The notes beneath the pieces are model-generated. The model did no database searches, was not told the DNA's origin, and saw only the letters and a list, made by a program, of their open reading frames with translations. Made by a program: the position numbers and the translations under genes. Below, in pieces: positions 1 through 10,074 of a DNA stretch of 64,000 bases. The DNA is from Nageia nagi (Eukaryota; Pinophyta), in the NCBI GenBank assembly GCA_050084985.1, contig JBITNC010000001.1, forward strand, positions 188,480,001 through 188,544,000, written 5' to 3'. How positions within the stretch are numbered: position 1 is the first letter of the stretch; each line of letters begins with the position of its first letter.

Positions 1-719
1 GGATCCATGTTCACCCTTTAACATATCTTCCTCCTGCAAATTTGCATCGATCCTTTGTTTATCCCTTCCATGTAAATTCTGCAATACAAATTTATCCATA
101 TTTATGTTAACTACAAAAGTTGGTATGTCTGTAAGGGGGCATGGGAATGATATTCTCCTCATTAAGGGGTATGGGTAGTATTATCTGGTAGTTAAAGGCA
201 GTAAATTCTTAGCATGCATGACTCTCTCTTTTTTTCCCTAGGATGGATCTCTAGCAATTTTTTTATTTGATTTTTTAAAAAGTTTTTACTAACAAACTTT
301 TTTGTTTTGTTTTTAATAACAATGAAATATTTAAAAATAAATAAAGAAAGAAAGAAGAGGAAGTATTTTTTTTAGGGGAGGAGTTAATAAGAAGGGATTT
401 ACATATTTTTTTCAAAAGGGGATTTTATACCTTTTTAAAAATCTAAAAAAATATATTGGAGTAATTTTTAAATAAAAAAGAGAGGAGGATTAATGCTTAA
501 AGGGAAGTTTTTTTAAAGGGGAAATATATGTTTTTGAAGGATTTTTTCCCTTGGAAATTAATTCTCTTTCCTTAAGCTTACAGGGAAATTAAAAAGGTTT
601 AATAAAACAATGTTTCATGCTTTTAAAAAGGGAACTTTTTTTGCTAAAGTTCAAATTTGTAAGTAAAAAAGGGACTCATTGTTACATTGTTATTTAAAAA
701 AAATGAACTCATGCAAATA
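1..719. other. AT-rich anonymous sequence, probably leader of Copia C
   Basis: No gene is visible. The stretch is AT-rich with long T runs and purine runs (about 340-560). By position it should be the leader of the old Copia element C, because clear similarity to the leader of Copia A begins near 720, but I cannot align this part itself. Confidence 0.4.
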
Positions 720-1181
720 GGTATTCTTGGGGTTGTATCAAAACACATTGGACTCTTAGTTTTCAAATTCATATGATGATCATTTTTTTAAGCAATTTAG
801 TTTATACACCTGTGCTTTATATTTTTTGCAAAATTGCAAACATTGAAAGTGCGCCCTCTAAAATGAACACATCTACACATTTTATTGCACAACATGACTT
901 ATTTGAGGAGCCATGAAGGGAGGATAAGGTAGATTGGAGCCTTGAGTCTGTCAATATAAATGGTGTAAAGTTTGTACTTCTTAATTGCCTCTAATTCCTT
1001 TGTTGGTTTGGATATAACTCCATATAGGTGGACATGCATGTGTGTAGTAATACCACATGTCCATTCAAGGATTATCCTCATAACTTACGAGGAAAAATTA
1101 AGACCTAATCAAGATAAAATTTGGCTAATCCAACATGTTAGAATTTGTAATGAAATATTGTGAATATCTAAACTCCTTGTA

Positions 1182-1235
1182 AATTCAATTAATCACTTAA
1201 GGGTATGTAGATACCTTAAGAGATTAATTGAATTC
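1182..1235 (+). repeat. Dyad (inverted repeat) in U3 of the Copia A LTR
   Basis: Arms 1182-1206 and 1211-1235 pair with only about three mismatches or bulges around a 4-bp centre. The same element sits at 7873-7926 in the 3' LTR. Equivalent dyads with different sequence are present in the LTRs of B and C. Confidence 0.8.
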
Positions 1236-1358
1236 TTTAATATGTAGACTTTGACTTTACCAAAGTGGTTAGTTGGTAGGTTGAAGTTGGGTGATACATT
1301 TAATGTAACCCTAACCTTACCCTTAGGTTAAAGGAAGGTTAGGGAGGTGCTCTCAAGC

Positions 1359-1366
1359 TATAAATA
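1359..1366 (+). promoter_or_regulatory. TATA box of the Copia A 5' LTR
   Basis: TATAAATA in the context CTATAAATAGAGG. The same context occurs at 8050-8057 in the 3' LTR and in the LTRs of B (3' copy) and C. It is the likely RNA polymerase II promoter of the element. Confidence 0.8.
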
Positions 1367-1645
1367 GAGGGCCTCTCCTCTTGTAAACATATCTAAGTCT
1401 TGGAGTAAGATTACTCTACTTAGTTGTGTAGGAGAGAGCTAGAGAATAGTTGTAAGAGAGACATAGATTGAGAATAAGAGAACTAGTTGTGGATGTAATC
1501 CCAAGGAGGGAGGAACCACATTATATTGGTGTCATATTGTGTGAATGATGTTCTTAGAATTATAGTTGTGTTATCTTGTGTACACTTGAGTTTCTTAGTC
1601 TAAGGTCCTAGAGGATTTGTTTAGATCTAGTTCAAATCCTTCAAT

Positions 1646-1657
1646 TGGTATCAGAGC
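1646..1657 (+). other. Primer-binding site of Copia A (initiator tRNA-Met type)
   Basis: TGGTATCAGAGC starts 2 bases after the 5' LTR. It is the classic plant site complementary to the 3' end of initiator tRNA-Met, used to prime minus-strand DNA synthesis. Confidence 0.95.
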
Positions 1658-2294
1658 CTTGTTGTGGAAGCTTCTTCTTCTAGGTATAGACATTCTCCTT
1701 GTTGTGGAATCACTTCTTCTTGGTGTAGAAGCTCTCCTTGTTGTGGAAGCTCTTCTTTTGGTGTGAAAGCTACATCTTGGAGGTTCTTCATCCTTCTTCA
1801 TTCCTCATCTTACACCCTTTGGTGAGGTAAATTTTTAAGAAAAGGTATAAAGTTCCTCCTTATTTGATCATTTTTTTTGGATTATTACATAATGCTACTA
1901 ACACATTATTTGCTATGTGTTAGTCCTTTTTAAGTTATGATTAACAAGTTGCAATTTTTTACTAATCCTCTATGTTACTTGCAATTTTAAATTGCTATAG
2001 TTCTTTTAAAAAGGGTTAGTATACAACAATTGTAATTTGTTGTTCATGTTATATTGAACTTAAAAGTATGTGTTGGTTCAATTATTTGATTACTAACAAT
2101 TTTTATGTTAGTAGTATTATGTTCTTACTATTTGCTTAAAACTAGTAAGATATTATTGTGACACTTCTCCTACCTATACTACCATGTTTTATGTTAAATG
2201 GTCTTTTTTTGAGGCATGAATATTTAAAAGTTTGAAAGTAGGATAATTTTTTAGTTCTACCACCATTTTAGGGGCATAAATAAATTCAAAGGCT

Positions 2295-2700
2295 CAATAT
2301 ATATAGAATATATATATATATATATATTATTTTTTGTTTTTTGTTTCAACAAACATACTCCAAAATATATATATATATATCTTTCTTATTTTGCTTTTGT
2401 TTAAAATACTCAAAACAAAATTATATTTTAAATCTGTTTAAAATATAATTAAAATATATATATATATATGTTTATTTTTTTAAAATTTATTTCAACACAA
2501 AACAATATATATCTTTGTTATATATTTGTTACATTCATTTCAAATATCAATACAAAAATATATATATATATTTTTATATATTTTAAATTCAGTCAAAAAT
2601 AATTAAAAATATATATATTTTAGTTTTAAACTAATCAAAATATATATTTGTTTAAAATAATCAAACATATCTATAATCAACAAATATATATTAGAAAGTG
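2295..2700. repeat. Cluster of (TA)n microsatellites
   Basis: Several TA runs of about 10-24 bp separated by T- and A-rich spacers, inside the leader of Copia A. Confidence 0.85.
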
Positions 2701-2745
2701 TTTAAAATGGGGGGGTCATGATTATTGAATACAATTTTAAAATTC

Positions 2746-2762
2746 GGGGGGGGGGGGGGGGG
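2746..2762 (+). repeat. Homopolymer run of 17 G
   Basis: Uninterrupted G tract at the boundary between the AT-rich microsatellite cluster and the C-rich island of the Copia A leader. It could reflect an assembly artefact or a slippage-prone site. Confidence 0.85.
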
Positions 2763-2769
2763 AGTCAAG

Positions 2770-3540
2770 TAATATTATCTACCGTCACTCCTCTGCCCAC
2801 GCGTACATAGCCTCTGGTGGCTCCTCCCGCCCACCGCTGCATCGTGCTCCTCCGCCTGAACCACACGATGCCACTGCTTCCTCCTCCTACGATTGCACTC
2901 CTCAGGCTCCTCCACCCCCCCAATGATGCCCACGATGCTGACCACGCTCCCTAGACTGCTCTGCTCCCATGCCTCTGCACTTGGGATTGCTAGTCTTCTA
3001 CGTCAAGCCATGGACACCCACCTGGACAGTAGCGTAGAATCAAAAACTATTGGATATTCTACTTGTAGTCTGTATTTTATGCTATGATAGCATGTTTTTA
3101 GCACGTGACCTCCTCTTCTCAGCCTTGGCATCCACTCCTCATTGGCTCTGCTCGTCAGCCATGCCACCACTGGCTGTGTTACATGGGTCTGCTGATCTAC
3201 CCTGCTCGCCAGCTCTGCACCCACCAGCTTCATTGACCCACTCCGTCTCTGGCCTGCAATGCTTGCAGGATATGTGATATTTTTTACCCTGCATGCTATC
3301 GCTCTGTTTTATGGCCTACAAGCTCCCTCCTACGTGCACTAGGCTGGTCAACACCACCCCACGTACCTCACACGACCTCCACCACCTTATGCGGCCTCCT
3401 TACTGCCTTGGACTCCTTCTGCAGCCCATTCTCTCCCACTCCACATGACTCACCCCCCTTCTACACACTTTGGTCTCTCCTGCCACCCCTGCCCAGCCTC
3501 TCCATCTCCATAAGGCTTACACTTGGCCCTTCCATTTTTT
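2770..3540. other. C-rich island inside the Copia A leader
   Basis: About 770 bp rich in CTCC/CCAC words, clearly higher in GC than its AT-rich surroundings. Short open frames exist on both strands but none resembles a known protein and none is long. It may be captured host DNA or an expanded low-complexity tract. Confidence 0.6.
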
Positions 3541-4662
3541 TGTCAACCTATAGTTGTTGGGTATTTAATTTTTTTTACCCACTCCCCATTTGATTTGATT
3601 TTTTGCCTTAGTCACCCTTCAATATTTTAAGTTGTTAGCATTTTAAGTCAAAATGGGGGGATTTTTATCATTTTTTATCATTTTTTACTTAAATGCTAAA
3701 TAGATCTTGCATGCTAAATGAATCTTGCATGCTGAGTTTAAAATGCATGCCTCTTAACATTGTTAGGATTTAAGCATGCTTAGTACTTAAATTTATAAGT
3801 TAAAATGCATAATGCATGTTTGTATACTTAATTTTAAGTCATGGACTAAATACATGTTTTTTAAATTATAGATTAATGCTAAATAGGACTTAGCATTTGA
3901 AAAATTCATTATTTTTGAACTTGAGCAAAAATATGAAAAATGTAAAAGTCCTTTAGGGGTTAGTACAAAACCCATTGGAATCATTTTTGGCCTCTTAAGG
4001 TTTCAAGTTCGTGTGGATGGAGTATTTTTCACTTTACTTTATGTTTTTGCACATTTGCTTTATACTTGCAATACGCAAAAATTTGAAAGTAACCCCTAAA
4101 ATGAATACATCCGCACGTATTTTCCACAACATGACTTGTTTGGGGAGCCATGAGGTGAGGACAGGGTAGACTGGAGCCCTTTTAGTCCGAAGAACTGAGT
4201 AGTGGTAAGTCCGTCTTAATTGCCCCTAAGACCTCTGTTGGATTGGACATAACTCTATTAGGTGGATAGGCATGTGTGTAGTGATACCACATGTCCGCAC
4301 ATCCATTCAGGGATTATCCTGATAACCTAGGAGGAAAACTGAAAACCTTAATCAAGATAATTAAAATGGCCAGTCCAAGATACGTCGGATCCTTGGAAAA
4401 TAGTAGGTACTTCTCCTTGTGAGAGTATATCACTGACCAAGGTGAACTGGTTGAGGACTGGTAGTACCTGGGCTCCACCTTGCGGGCATCCAGGTGAAGG
4501 CCTAATTCTATACAAGAAAACAACCCCAACTTTATCCTTCTATGAATCGTGGTTAATGAGTTTGCACATGTGGGACATGTTTGCTTATTAGATGTTTTAT
4601 ATGTATAGATGGAAAATTGCAAAAGTTTACATTCTTATTGCATATTTATTTATTTTGTAGCA

Positions 4663-4760
4663 ATGGTTGAAACCTTTGTTCCCAAGCATATACTCGACGG
4701 TTCCAACTTTGGAATATGGGAACCTCGTATGAAAGCTGAGTTACAAGCAAGGAAGCTATG
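4663..4760 (+). pseudogene. Copia A gag, N-terminal stub
   Basis: The ATG at 4663 opens a frame reading METFV...ILDGSNFGIWEPRMK, then KLWHLL, the start of a Ty1/Copia Gag (UBN2-like domain, 'W..M...L' pattern). After about 33 residues the reading changes abruptly to integrase sequence. The rest of Gag, its zinc knuckle, the protease and the integrase zinc finger and first catalytic part are absent. The stub could not make capsid. Confidence 0.8.
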
Positions 4761-5183
4761 GCACTTGTTGAAAATCAAACTGATTTTAAGATCAAGATGC
4801 TAAGATCTGATAATGGGGTTGAATATAATAGCAATGAGTTTAACAACTATTGTGTTAAACATGGGATCAAATGGCAATTCACAATCCCTTACACCCCTCA
4901 GCAAAATAGAGTTGCTGAAAGGAAGAATCGCACCATTATGGAAATGGCAAGATGCATGTTGGGTAACCTTCCTAGTTTCTTATGGGGCGAAGCTGTTCAC
5001 ACTGCTATTCATACCCTAAATAGGTGTCCTACTAAGGCAGTTGAAGGTAAAACTCCATATGAAGCATGGACAGGAAAGAAACCTAACCTCTCACAGTTCA
5101 GGGTCTTCAGTTGTGATGCATTTGCCTTCATTACCTCAGAGAAAAGAAAGAAGCTAGATAAATGATCAGAAAAATGCATCTTT
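4761..5183 (+). pseudogene. Copia A integrase, C-terminal half of the catalytic core onward
   Basis: The frame begins ALVENQ...KIKMLRSDNGVEY, with the second catalytic Asp in SDNG, followed by YTPQQNRVAERKNRTI, which holds the catalytic Glu, and the GKKPNLSQFRVF region. The first catalytic Asp and the HHCC zinc finger are deleted. An in-frame TGA at 5163-5165 interrupts it (LDK*SEKC), best explained as CGA to TGA. The same frame continues into the RT region, so this is one polyprotein segment. Confidence 0.9.
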
Positions 5184-6999
5184 GTGAGGTATGATAATCA
5201 GCATAGAGGTTACAGGCTCTACTCTTCATCCCATAAAATAGTTTTTGTTTCTAGGGATGTTAAGTTCAATGAACTTTCTGAGGATACGACCTCTCATGCT
5301 GAGGTGTCTGATACAAATGATTCTTTGCTTGCACCACACTGGTTGGATGATCATATAAAGAAGTCACCACAAGAGCAAAATTCTCTAGCACAGAGAATTA
5401 CAAGGAGTATGACCTTGCATAGCTCTTTATTTGCCAAAAATGATAATACACATGAGCCATCAACCTTCAAAGAAGCTTCCAAGCAAGAGTGTTGGATGGA
5501 AGCTATGAAAATTGAGTATGAGGCGCTCATGAAAAATGAAACTTGGGATTTGGTTCCTTATCCCAATGAGAAAAATGTGATTGGCAATAAATGGATATAC
5601 AAGGTCAAGTACAATTCTGATGGAAAAATTGAAAAATACAAGGCAAGATTAGTGGCCAAAGGATTCGCTCAAAAATATGGTATTGATTATGAGGAAACCT
5701 TTGCTCCTGTAGCTAAGATGCCTACTGTCAGAATAATCCTTGCTCTTTCTGTAGCTCAAGGATGGAAAGCTTTTCAACTTGATGTCAAAAGTGCATTTCT
5801 CAATGGTGACTTAGATGTTGAAATCTACATGAATCAACCAGAAGGATTTATTCCAGAAGGAAAAGAGTCTCTTATGTGTAAGCTAAAGAAGTCTTTGTAT
5901 GGACTTAAGCAAGCACCTAGAGCATGGTACAAGAAAATTTCAGGATTCTTTGCAGATATTGGTTTTTCCAAGTGCTTCTCAGATTTCGATCTATATGTAC
6001 TCACTCAAGGAAATGACGTGGTCATAATTCTCCTTTATGTGGATGATCTTCTCATAACAGGCAATAATATTGAAATCATCCAAGAGTGCATCTCTAAACT
6101 CAAGGCAACATTTGAAATGACTGATCTAGGTCTATTGCATTACTATCTTGGGATGCAAGTATACCAACACAAAGATTGTACTTATCTTAGTCAATCTAAG
6201 TATATATCAGACATCTTGCACAAGTTTGGAATGGAGGAGTGCAAATATGCAGCAATACCTATTTCTCCTGGCATTGTTGTATCATTGAGCTCAAATTCTG
6301 AGTTGGTTGATGCTACAGCTTATAGACAATTGATTGGTAGTCTTCTGTATCAGACTATCTCTCGTCCTGATATTGCCTTTGCAGTGAATCTGATGGCACG
6401 ATTCATGCAAAAACCATATGTTGAACACCTCAATGCTGTTAAGCAAATCTTGAGGTATGTCGTAGGGACAAAGGATCTTGCTCTTAAGTATTCCAAAGTG
6501 CCCTCGATTGTTCTCTTAGGATTCTCTGATTCTGATTTTGGGGAGATAGAGATGACAAAAAATCAACCTCTGCATATGTGTTTAGCATTGGTTCAGGTGC
6601 TATCTCTTGGGCTTCCAAGAAGTAACCTACTATGACTCTTTCTACCACTGAAGCTGAATATCGAGCCATTTCTGTTGTCACCCAAGAAGCTATTTGGCTA
6701 AGACATCTTCTGAACAAATTGGGTATAAGCAAAATGGCCCATCTCTTATTTCGTCAGACAATCAATCGGCTATCTCTTTGGCTAAGAATCCTATGTTCCA
6801 TCAGCGAACCAAACATGTAGAAATCCAAGCACATTTTATCAGGGAGAAGGTTCTAGATGACATCATACACTTGCAGTATTGTCCATCTACTGAAAACTCT
6901 GCTAATTTATTCACCAAGCCCCTTCCTGAAGCTCAGTTCTGCAAGCTTAGGGATTCTCTCGGGTTGGTGAAGTTGCCCTCAAGGGGGAGTGAAGTTTAA
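5184..6999 (+). pseudogene. Copia A reverse transcriptase and RNase H
   Basis: The RT domain (RVT_2 type) runs from about 5490 with [21 protein letters not shown] and FQLDVKSAFLNGDL to the catalytic YVDD at 6036-6047 (context LLYVDDLLITG). The RNase H region follows from about 6370 (SRPDIAFAVNLMARF). A 1-base loss near 6541 shifts the frame just after SDSDFG, a TAA replaces a Gln codon near 6629, and a second shift near 6735 restores DNQSAISLAKNP. The end is FTKPLPEAQFCKLRDSLG, then LPSRGSEV and a stop at 6997-6999. RT motifs are intact, but the enzyme could not be made full length. Confidence 0.93.
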
Positions 7000-7815
7000 A
7001 CTTTTGTTAAGTGATGACAACTTCACCTTTAAGAGGCCTTTTTTGATTGTACATTCTAGACCTCCGTGGTAAGTTTGCTCTACATGAAAAACTTGTTGTA
7101 CAATTGTTGTTATAGAGTGTTGATTGTTTTATACCTCAGTGGTAAGTTTGCTCTGCATGACAAACTTGTTGTGCATTTTATACCTCCGTGGTGAGTTTGC
7201 TCTGCGTGAGAAACTCGTTGTATAAATTTTTGAGCATATAATTAATATACCTCCGTGGTAAGTTCGCTCTATGTGAGGAACTTGTTGTACATTCTAGACC
7301 TCCGTGGTGAGTTTTCTCTGCGTGAGAAGCTCGTTGTACAATTTTTATGCTCTATTTAAAATCAACACATGTCTATATACAACAGGTGACTATGAGTGAT
7401 GGCTTGGCATCTCTATGATGGCTTATAGTGCACCATTGATCAGTTATTTATAAGATGGCATTATTTGATTCTCTTATTTGAATATATGATGCATCTAACT
7501 AATTTTGTTCATGAGTTGCTTGTAGCATGCAGGATCTTCTTCAGAAATGCAGGTTACTCACCTTGTGAAAGCAAGCTCATGGAGACTCACATGTCAGCTT
7601 AAAGTTGATCGACTACTATGTACAGTGAAACCAGTTGTGGTTAATGATTGTATTGTAAACCATTTTTTATCAAATGGTAATGTAGTGAGTTTCATACTAG
7701 TTCTCAAAAAGATTCTCAAATATGTAAAAGTTCTCATCTCCACTTGTATCTCTATGGAGGAGAACTCTCTCTTACTCTCTTTCTTCTCTCTTCTACGCTC
7801 TATCCCAATATTGCA
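7000..7815 (+). other. 3' UTR of Copia A
   Basis: Non-coding stretch between the pol stop and the polypurine tract. It holds the hairpin array and then a stretch shared with B (about 14460-15275) and C (about 21700-22225), including a conserved run near 7600-7660 (CAGTGAAACC, GATTGTATTGTAAACCATTT). The open frame at 7547-7819 lies in it and looks spurious. Confidence 0.7.
7058..7342 (+). repeat. Five tandem hairpin units in the 3' UTR of Copia A
   Basis: Five imperfect copies of a roughly 45-60-bp unit, each with CCTCNGTGG followed by a stem-loop. Stems are 7071-7076/7089-7094, 7144-7149/7162-7167, 7193-7198/7211-7216, 7260-7265/7278-7283 and 7309-7314/7327-7332. All units have CTC as an inner half-stem after a single unpaired base; in units 3-5 it is matched by GAG. 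Stem bases change in pairs between copies: AAGTTT/AAACTT, GAGTTT/AAACTC, AAGTTC/GAACTT. Related single or paired copies occur in B (14238-14261) and C (20443-20466). Confidence 0.8.
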
Positions 7816-7826
7816 TTAAGGGGGAG
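7816..7826 (+). other. Polypurine tract of Copia A
   Basis: TTAAGGGGGAG directly before the 3' LTR, the expected primer for plus-strand synthesis. B has TTAAGAGGGAG at 15275-15285 and C a decayed form at about 22225-22235. Confidence 0.9.
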
Positions 7827-8334
7827 TGTTAGAATTTGTAATGCAATATTGTGAATATCTAAACTCCTTGTAAATTCAATTAATCACTTAAGGGTATGTG
7901 GATACCTTAAGAGATTAATTGAATTCTTTAATATGTAGACTTTGACTTTACCAAAGTGGTTAGTTGGTAGGTTGAAGTTGGGTGATACATTTAATGTAAC
8001 CCTAACCTTACCCTTGGGTTAAAGGAAGGTTAGGGAGGTGCTCTCAAGCTATAAATAGAGGGCCTCTCCTCTTGTAAACATATCTAAGTCTTGGAGTAAG
8101 ATTACTCTACTTAGTTGTGTAGGAGAGAGCTAGAGAATAGTTGTAAGAGAGACATAGATTGAGAATATGAGAACTAGTTGTGGATGTACTCCCAAGGAGG
8201 GAGGAACCACATTATATTGGTGTCATATTGTGTGAATGATGTTCTTAGAATTATAGTTGTGTTATCTTGTGTACACTTGAGTTTCCTAGTCTAAGGTCCT
8301 AGAGGATTTGTTTAGATCTAGTTCAAATCCTTCA
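7827..8334 (+). repeat. 3' LTR of Copia A
   Basis: 508 bp, TGTTAG...CTTCA, followed by the target duplication CAACA. TATAAATA at 8050-8057; U3 dyad at 7873-7926. Confidence 0.95.
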
Positions 8335-8483
8335 CAACATACATCACACCCATGGAAAACAGCTAGTACTTCTCCTTATGAGAGTATAGTGTTGACCATA
8401 GGGGAATTGGTTGAGGATTGGTAGGACTTGGGCTCCATCACAACTTGGATTTCATCATCAAGTATTGCATGAGGGCATCTAGG

Positions 8484-8890
8484 TGCTAGGATCCTAGATC
8501 TTAACACTTACTTAAGGATTAGTTAGGAAATAGTTAGGATTAGTTAGGCAATAGTTATGATTAAATAATTAGTAGTTAGGATTAGTTAAGTCAACTTATT
8601 AAGTGATTAGTCATGTATTTCAATGAATAGTCACTTATTATGACTATAAATATGTGTAATATGGGATAGATAAAGAATCAAGGAAAATATATTATCTTTT
8701 AAGTTATAAGGAGGAAGCCCCCTCAAAGTGGCCTACGATTTATATTATGATCAATAAAGTAATTTTGTTTTGTTATCTTCTTAATTAGGAATTGCATTGC
8801 TCTATTTTGTTACTTGTGAATTGTTGAATATTTCATATTTTGCTACTATTTCATTTAAAATATTATTTATATTTTTTGATGTTCCTAACA
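8484..8890 (+). repeat. 5' LTR of element D
   Basis: 407 bp, TGCTAGG...CCTAACA. It begins with tandem GGATTAGTTA-type units (about 8513-8595) that differ in number from the 3' copy, and has a TATAAATA box near 8644. Confidence 0.88.
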
Positions 8891-8892
8891 AG

Positions 8893-8904
8893 TGCTATCA
8901 AAGC
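8893..8904 (+). other. Primer-binding site of element D
   Basis: TGCTATCAAAGC, two mismatches from the initiator tRNA-Met site TGGTATCAGAGC, 2 bases after the LTR. Confidence 0.75.
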
Positions 8905-9006
8905 TTCAATTTTGACTACCTATGGGCATATTGAAATTCAGCTTTAGAATTCAAAAATATAAAAAGATAATAATAAAAATAAAAAATAAAAGAGAAGGTT
9001 TTTGAG

Positions 9007-9862
9007 ATGGTTGACGAAAGAAGATATCAAGACTTCAAAAACTTGTAAAAAATAGTATGGGATATGCAAAACCAAATGAAAATTAATTTCAAGAAGATGG
9101 AAACAAGTATGAACACCCACATAACAACTCTATATTCCAAAGTAACAAATCTAAATATCAAACATAATAATGTGGTGGGTAGTATCGATCATGTTAGTGT
9201 AACACTACAAAATGTAGGCTCAACACTAGTTTCTAGCTCTCAATAATTAATAGGACAATCGTCACCTCATCAAAGTCAATAATAATTTCATCAAGGATTC
9301 CAACAAGCTTCCATTCTTCCAAGAATAACCAAGCTAGATTTTATAATATTTTATGTGGATGGTCTAAATGAGTGTATTTACAAGGTCGAATAACACTTTT
9401 TCTTGAATCAAATTATTGATGCCCAAAAGACGAACATTGCATCATGCCATCTTGAGAATGAAGCCATCCAGTAGTACTAGTGGTTTAACAAGATAAATAA
9501 CATCCCAAATTGGGGAGAATTCACCACACAATTGTTGGTTCAATTTGGTCCAAGTAATTTTGAAGATTTCATAAGAGCTCTAACAAAATTGAAAAAAACA
9601 ACCTCAATAAAGGAATACTAGAATTAATTTGAAAAAATGGCAAACCACACATTTGGGATAAAGGAGTCTTTCAACAAAAGTTATTTTGTTAGCATATTGA
9701 AGGATCAAATTTAAGTGGATGTTAAGATGTTTAATCCATAGACCATGATGGATGCTATTGCATTGGCAAATTTTGTAGAAGACATCAAGGAAGGTAATCT
9801 TTTGAGAGGCCACATAACACCTCAAATACCCCAACTGCCCAAAATGCCCTAAAATAAAATCA
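9007..9862 (+). pseudogene. Element D gag (Ty3, Retrotrans_gag domain)
   Basis: ATG at 9007 (MVDERRYQDF), then a coiled-coil-like N-terminal part and a conserved block. At about 9480-9700 the frame reads WFNKINN..NWGEF, VQFGPSNFEDF and ALTKLKKTTSIKEY, followed by FVSILKDQI. These are hallmarks of the plant Ty3 Gag core. Several in-frame stops break it. The gag fragment on the - strand in intron 1 of the S15a gene (about 36370-37010) belongs to the same type. Confidence 0.8.
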
Positions 9863-10074
9863 ACCACTATAAGTTATGATATTAAATCCAAAAGAAATGG
9901 AGTGAATAAAAAAGGTACTATGATATAATTACGATGAGAAATATGGCCCAAACCATCATTATACCACACAAAAATTATATTTGTTAAATGCAAATGCATT
10001 TTGTGATGACAAAAATGAGGTTGATATAAAAGATGAGGTAGAGGAACCAAACAACAATGAGAAAAACCCTAAAA

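Larger units (their letters stand above)
1136..1643 (+). repeat. 5' LTR of Copia A
   Basis: 508 bp with TG...CA ends. It holds a dyad at 1182-1235 and a TATAAATA box at 1359-1366, so U3 is about the first 250 bp. It is identical to the 3' LTR except at six sites that I count by eye. Confidence 0.95.
1658..4662 (+). other. 3-kb non-coding leader of Copia A
   Basis: No credible gene between the primer-binding site and the gag start. It contains a donor-like GAG|GTAAAT (GT at 1827-1828), (TA)n tracts (about 2295-2680), a 17-G run (2746-2762), a C-rich island (2770-3540), and from about 3850 a stretch that matches the leader of element C. A pyrimidine/AT-rich run ending in TTTGTAG lies directly before the gag ATG, so the leader may be an intron. 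Confidence 0.7.
1136..8334 (+). mobile_element. Copia LTR retrotransposon A, complete ends, internally deleted
   Basis: A 7.2-kb element with LTRs 1136-1643 and 7827-8334, both 508 bp and running TGTTAG...CTTCA. The 5-bp duplication CAACA flanks it at 1131-1135 and 8335-8339. A primer-binding site follows the first LTR and a polypurine tract precedes the second. I count six substitutions between the LTRs (about 1.2%), so it is the youngest large insertion here. The integrase-RT-RNase H order is that of Ty1/Copia. It cannot be autonomous: most of gag, the protease and the integrase N-terminus are missing, and pol carries stops and frameshifts. It landed in the leader of a related element (C). 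Confidence 0.95.

Noticed and set aside
3003-3233. - strand frame of 76 codons in the C-rich island
   Set aside because: Length is expected by chance in GC-richer sequence, and the + strand is open too; no motif.
7547-7819. 90-codon + frame before the 3' LTR of Copia A
   Set aside because: It lies in the shared 3' UTR; B and C are not open at the same place.
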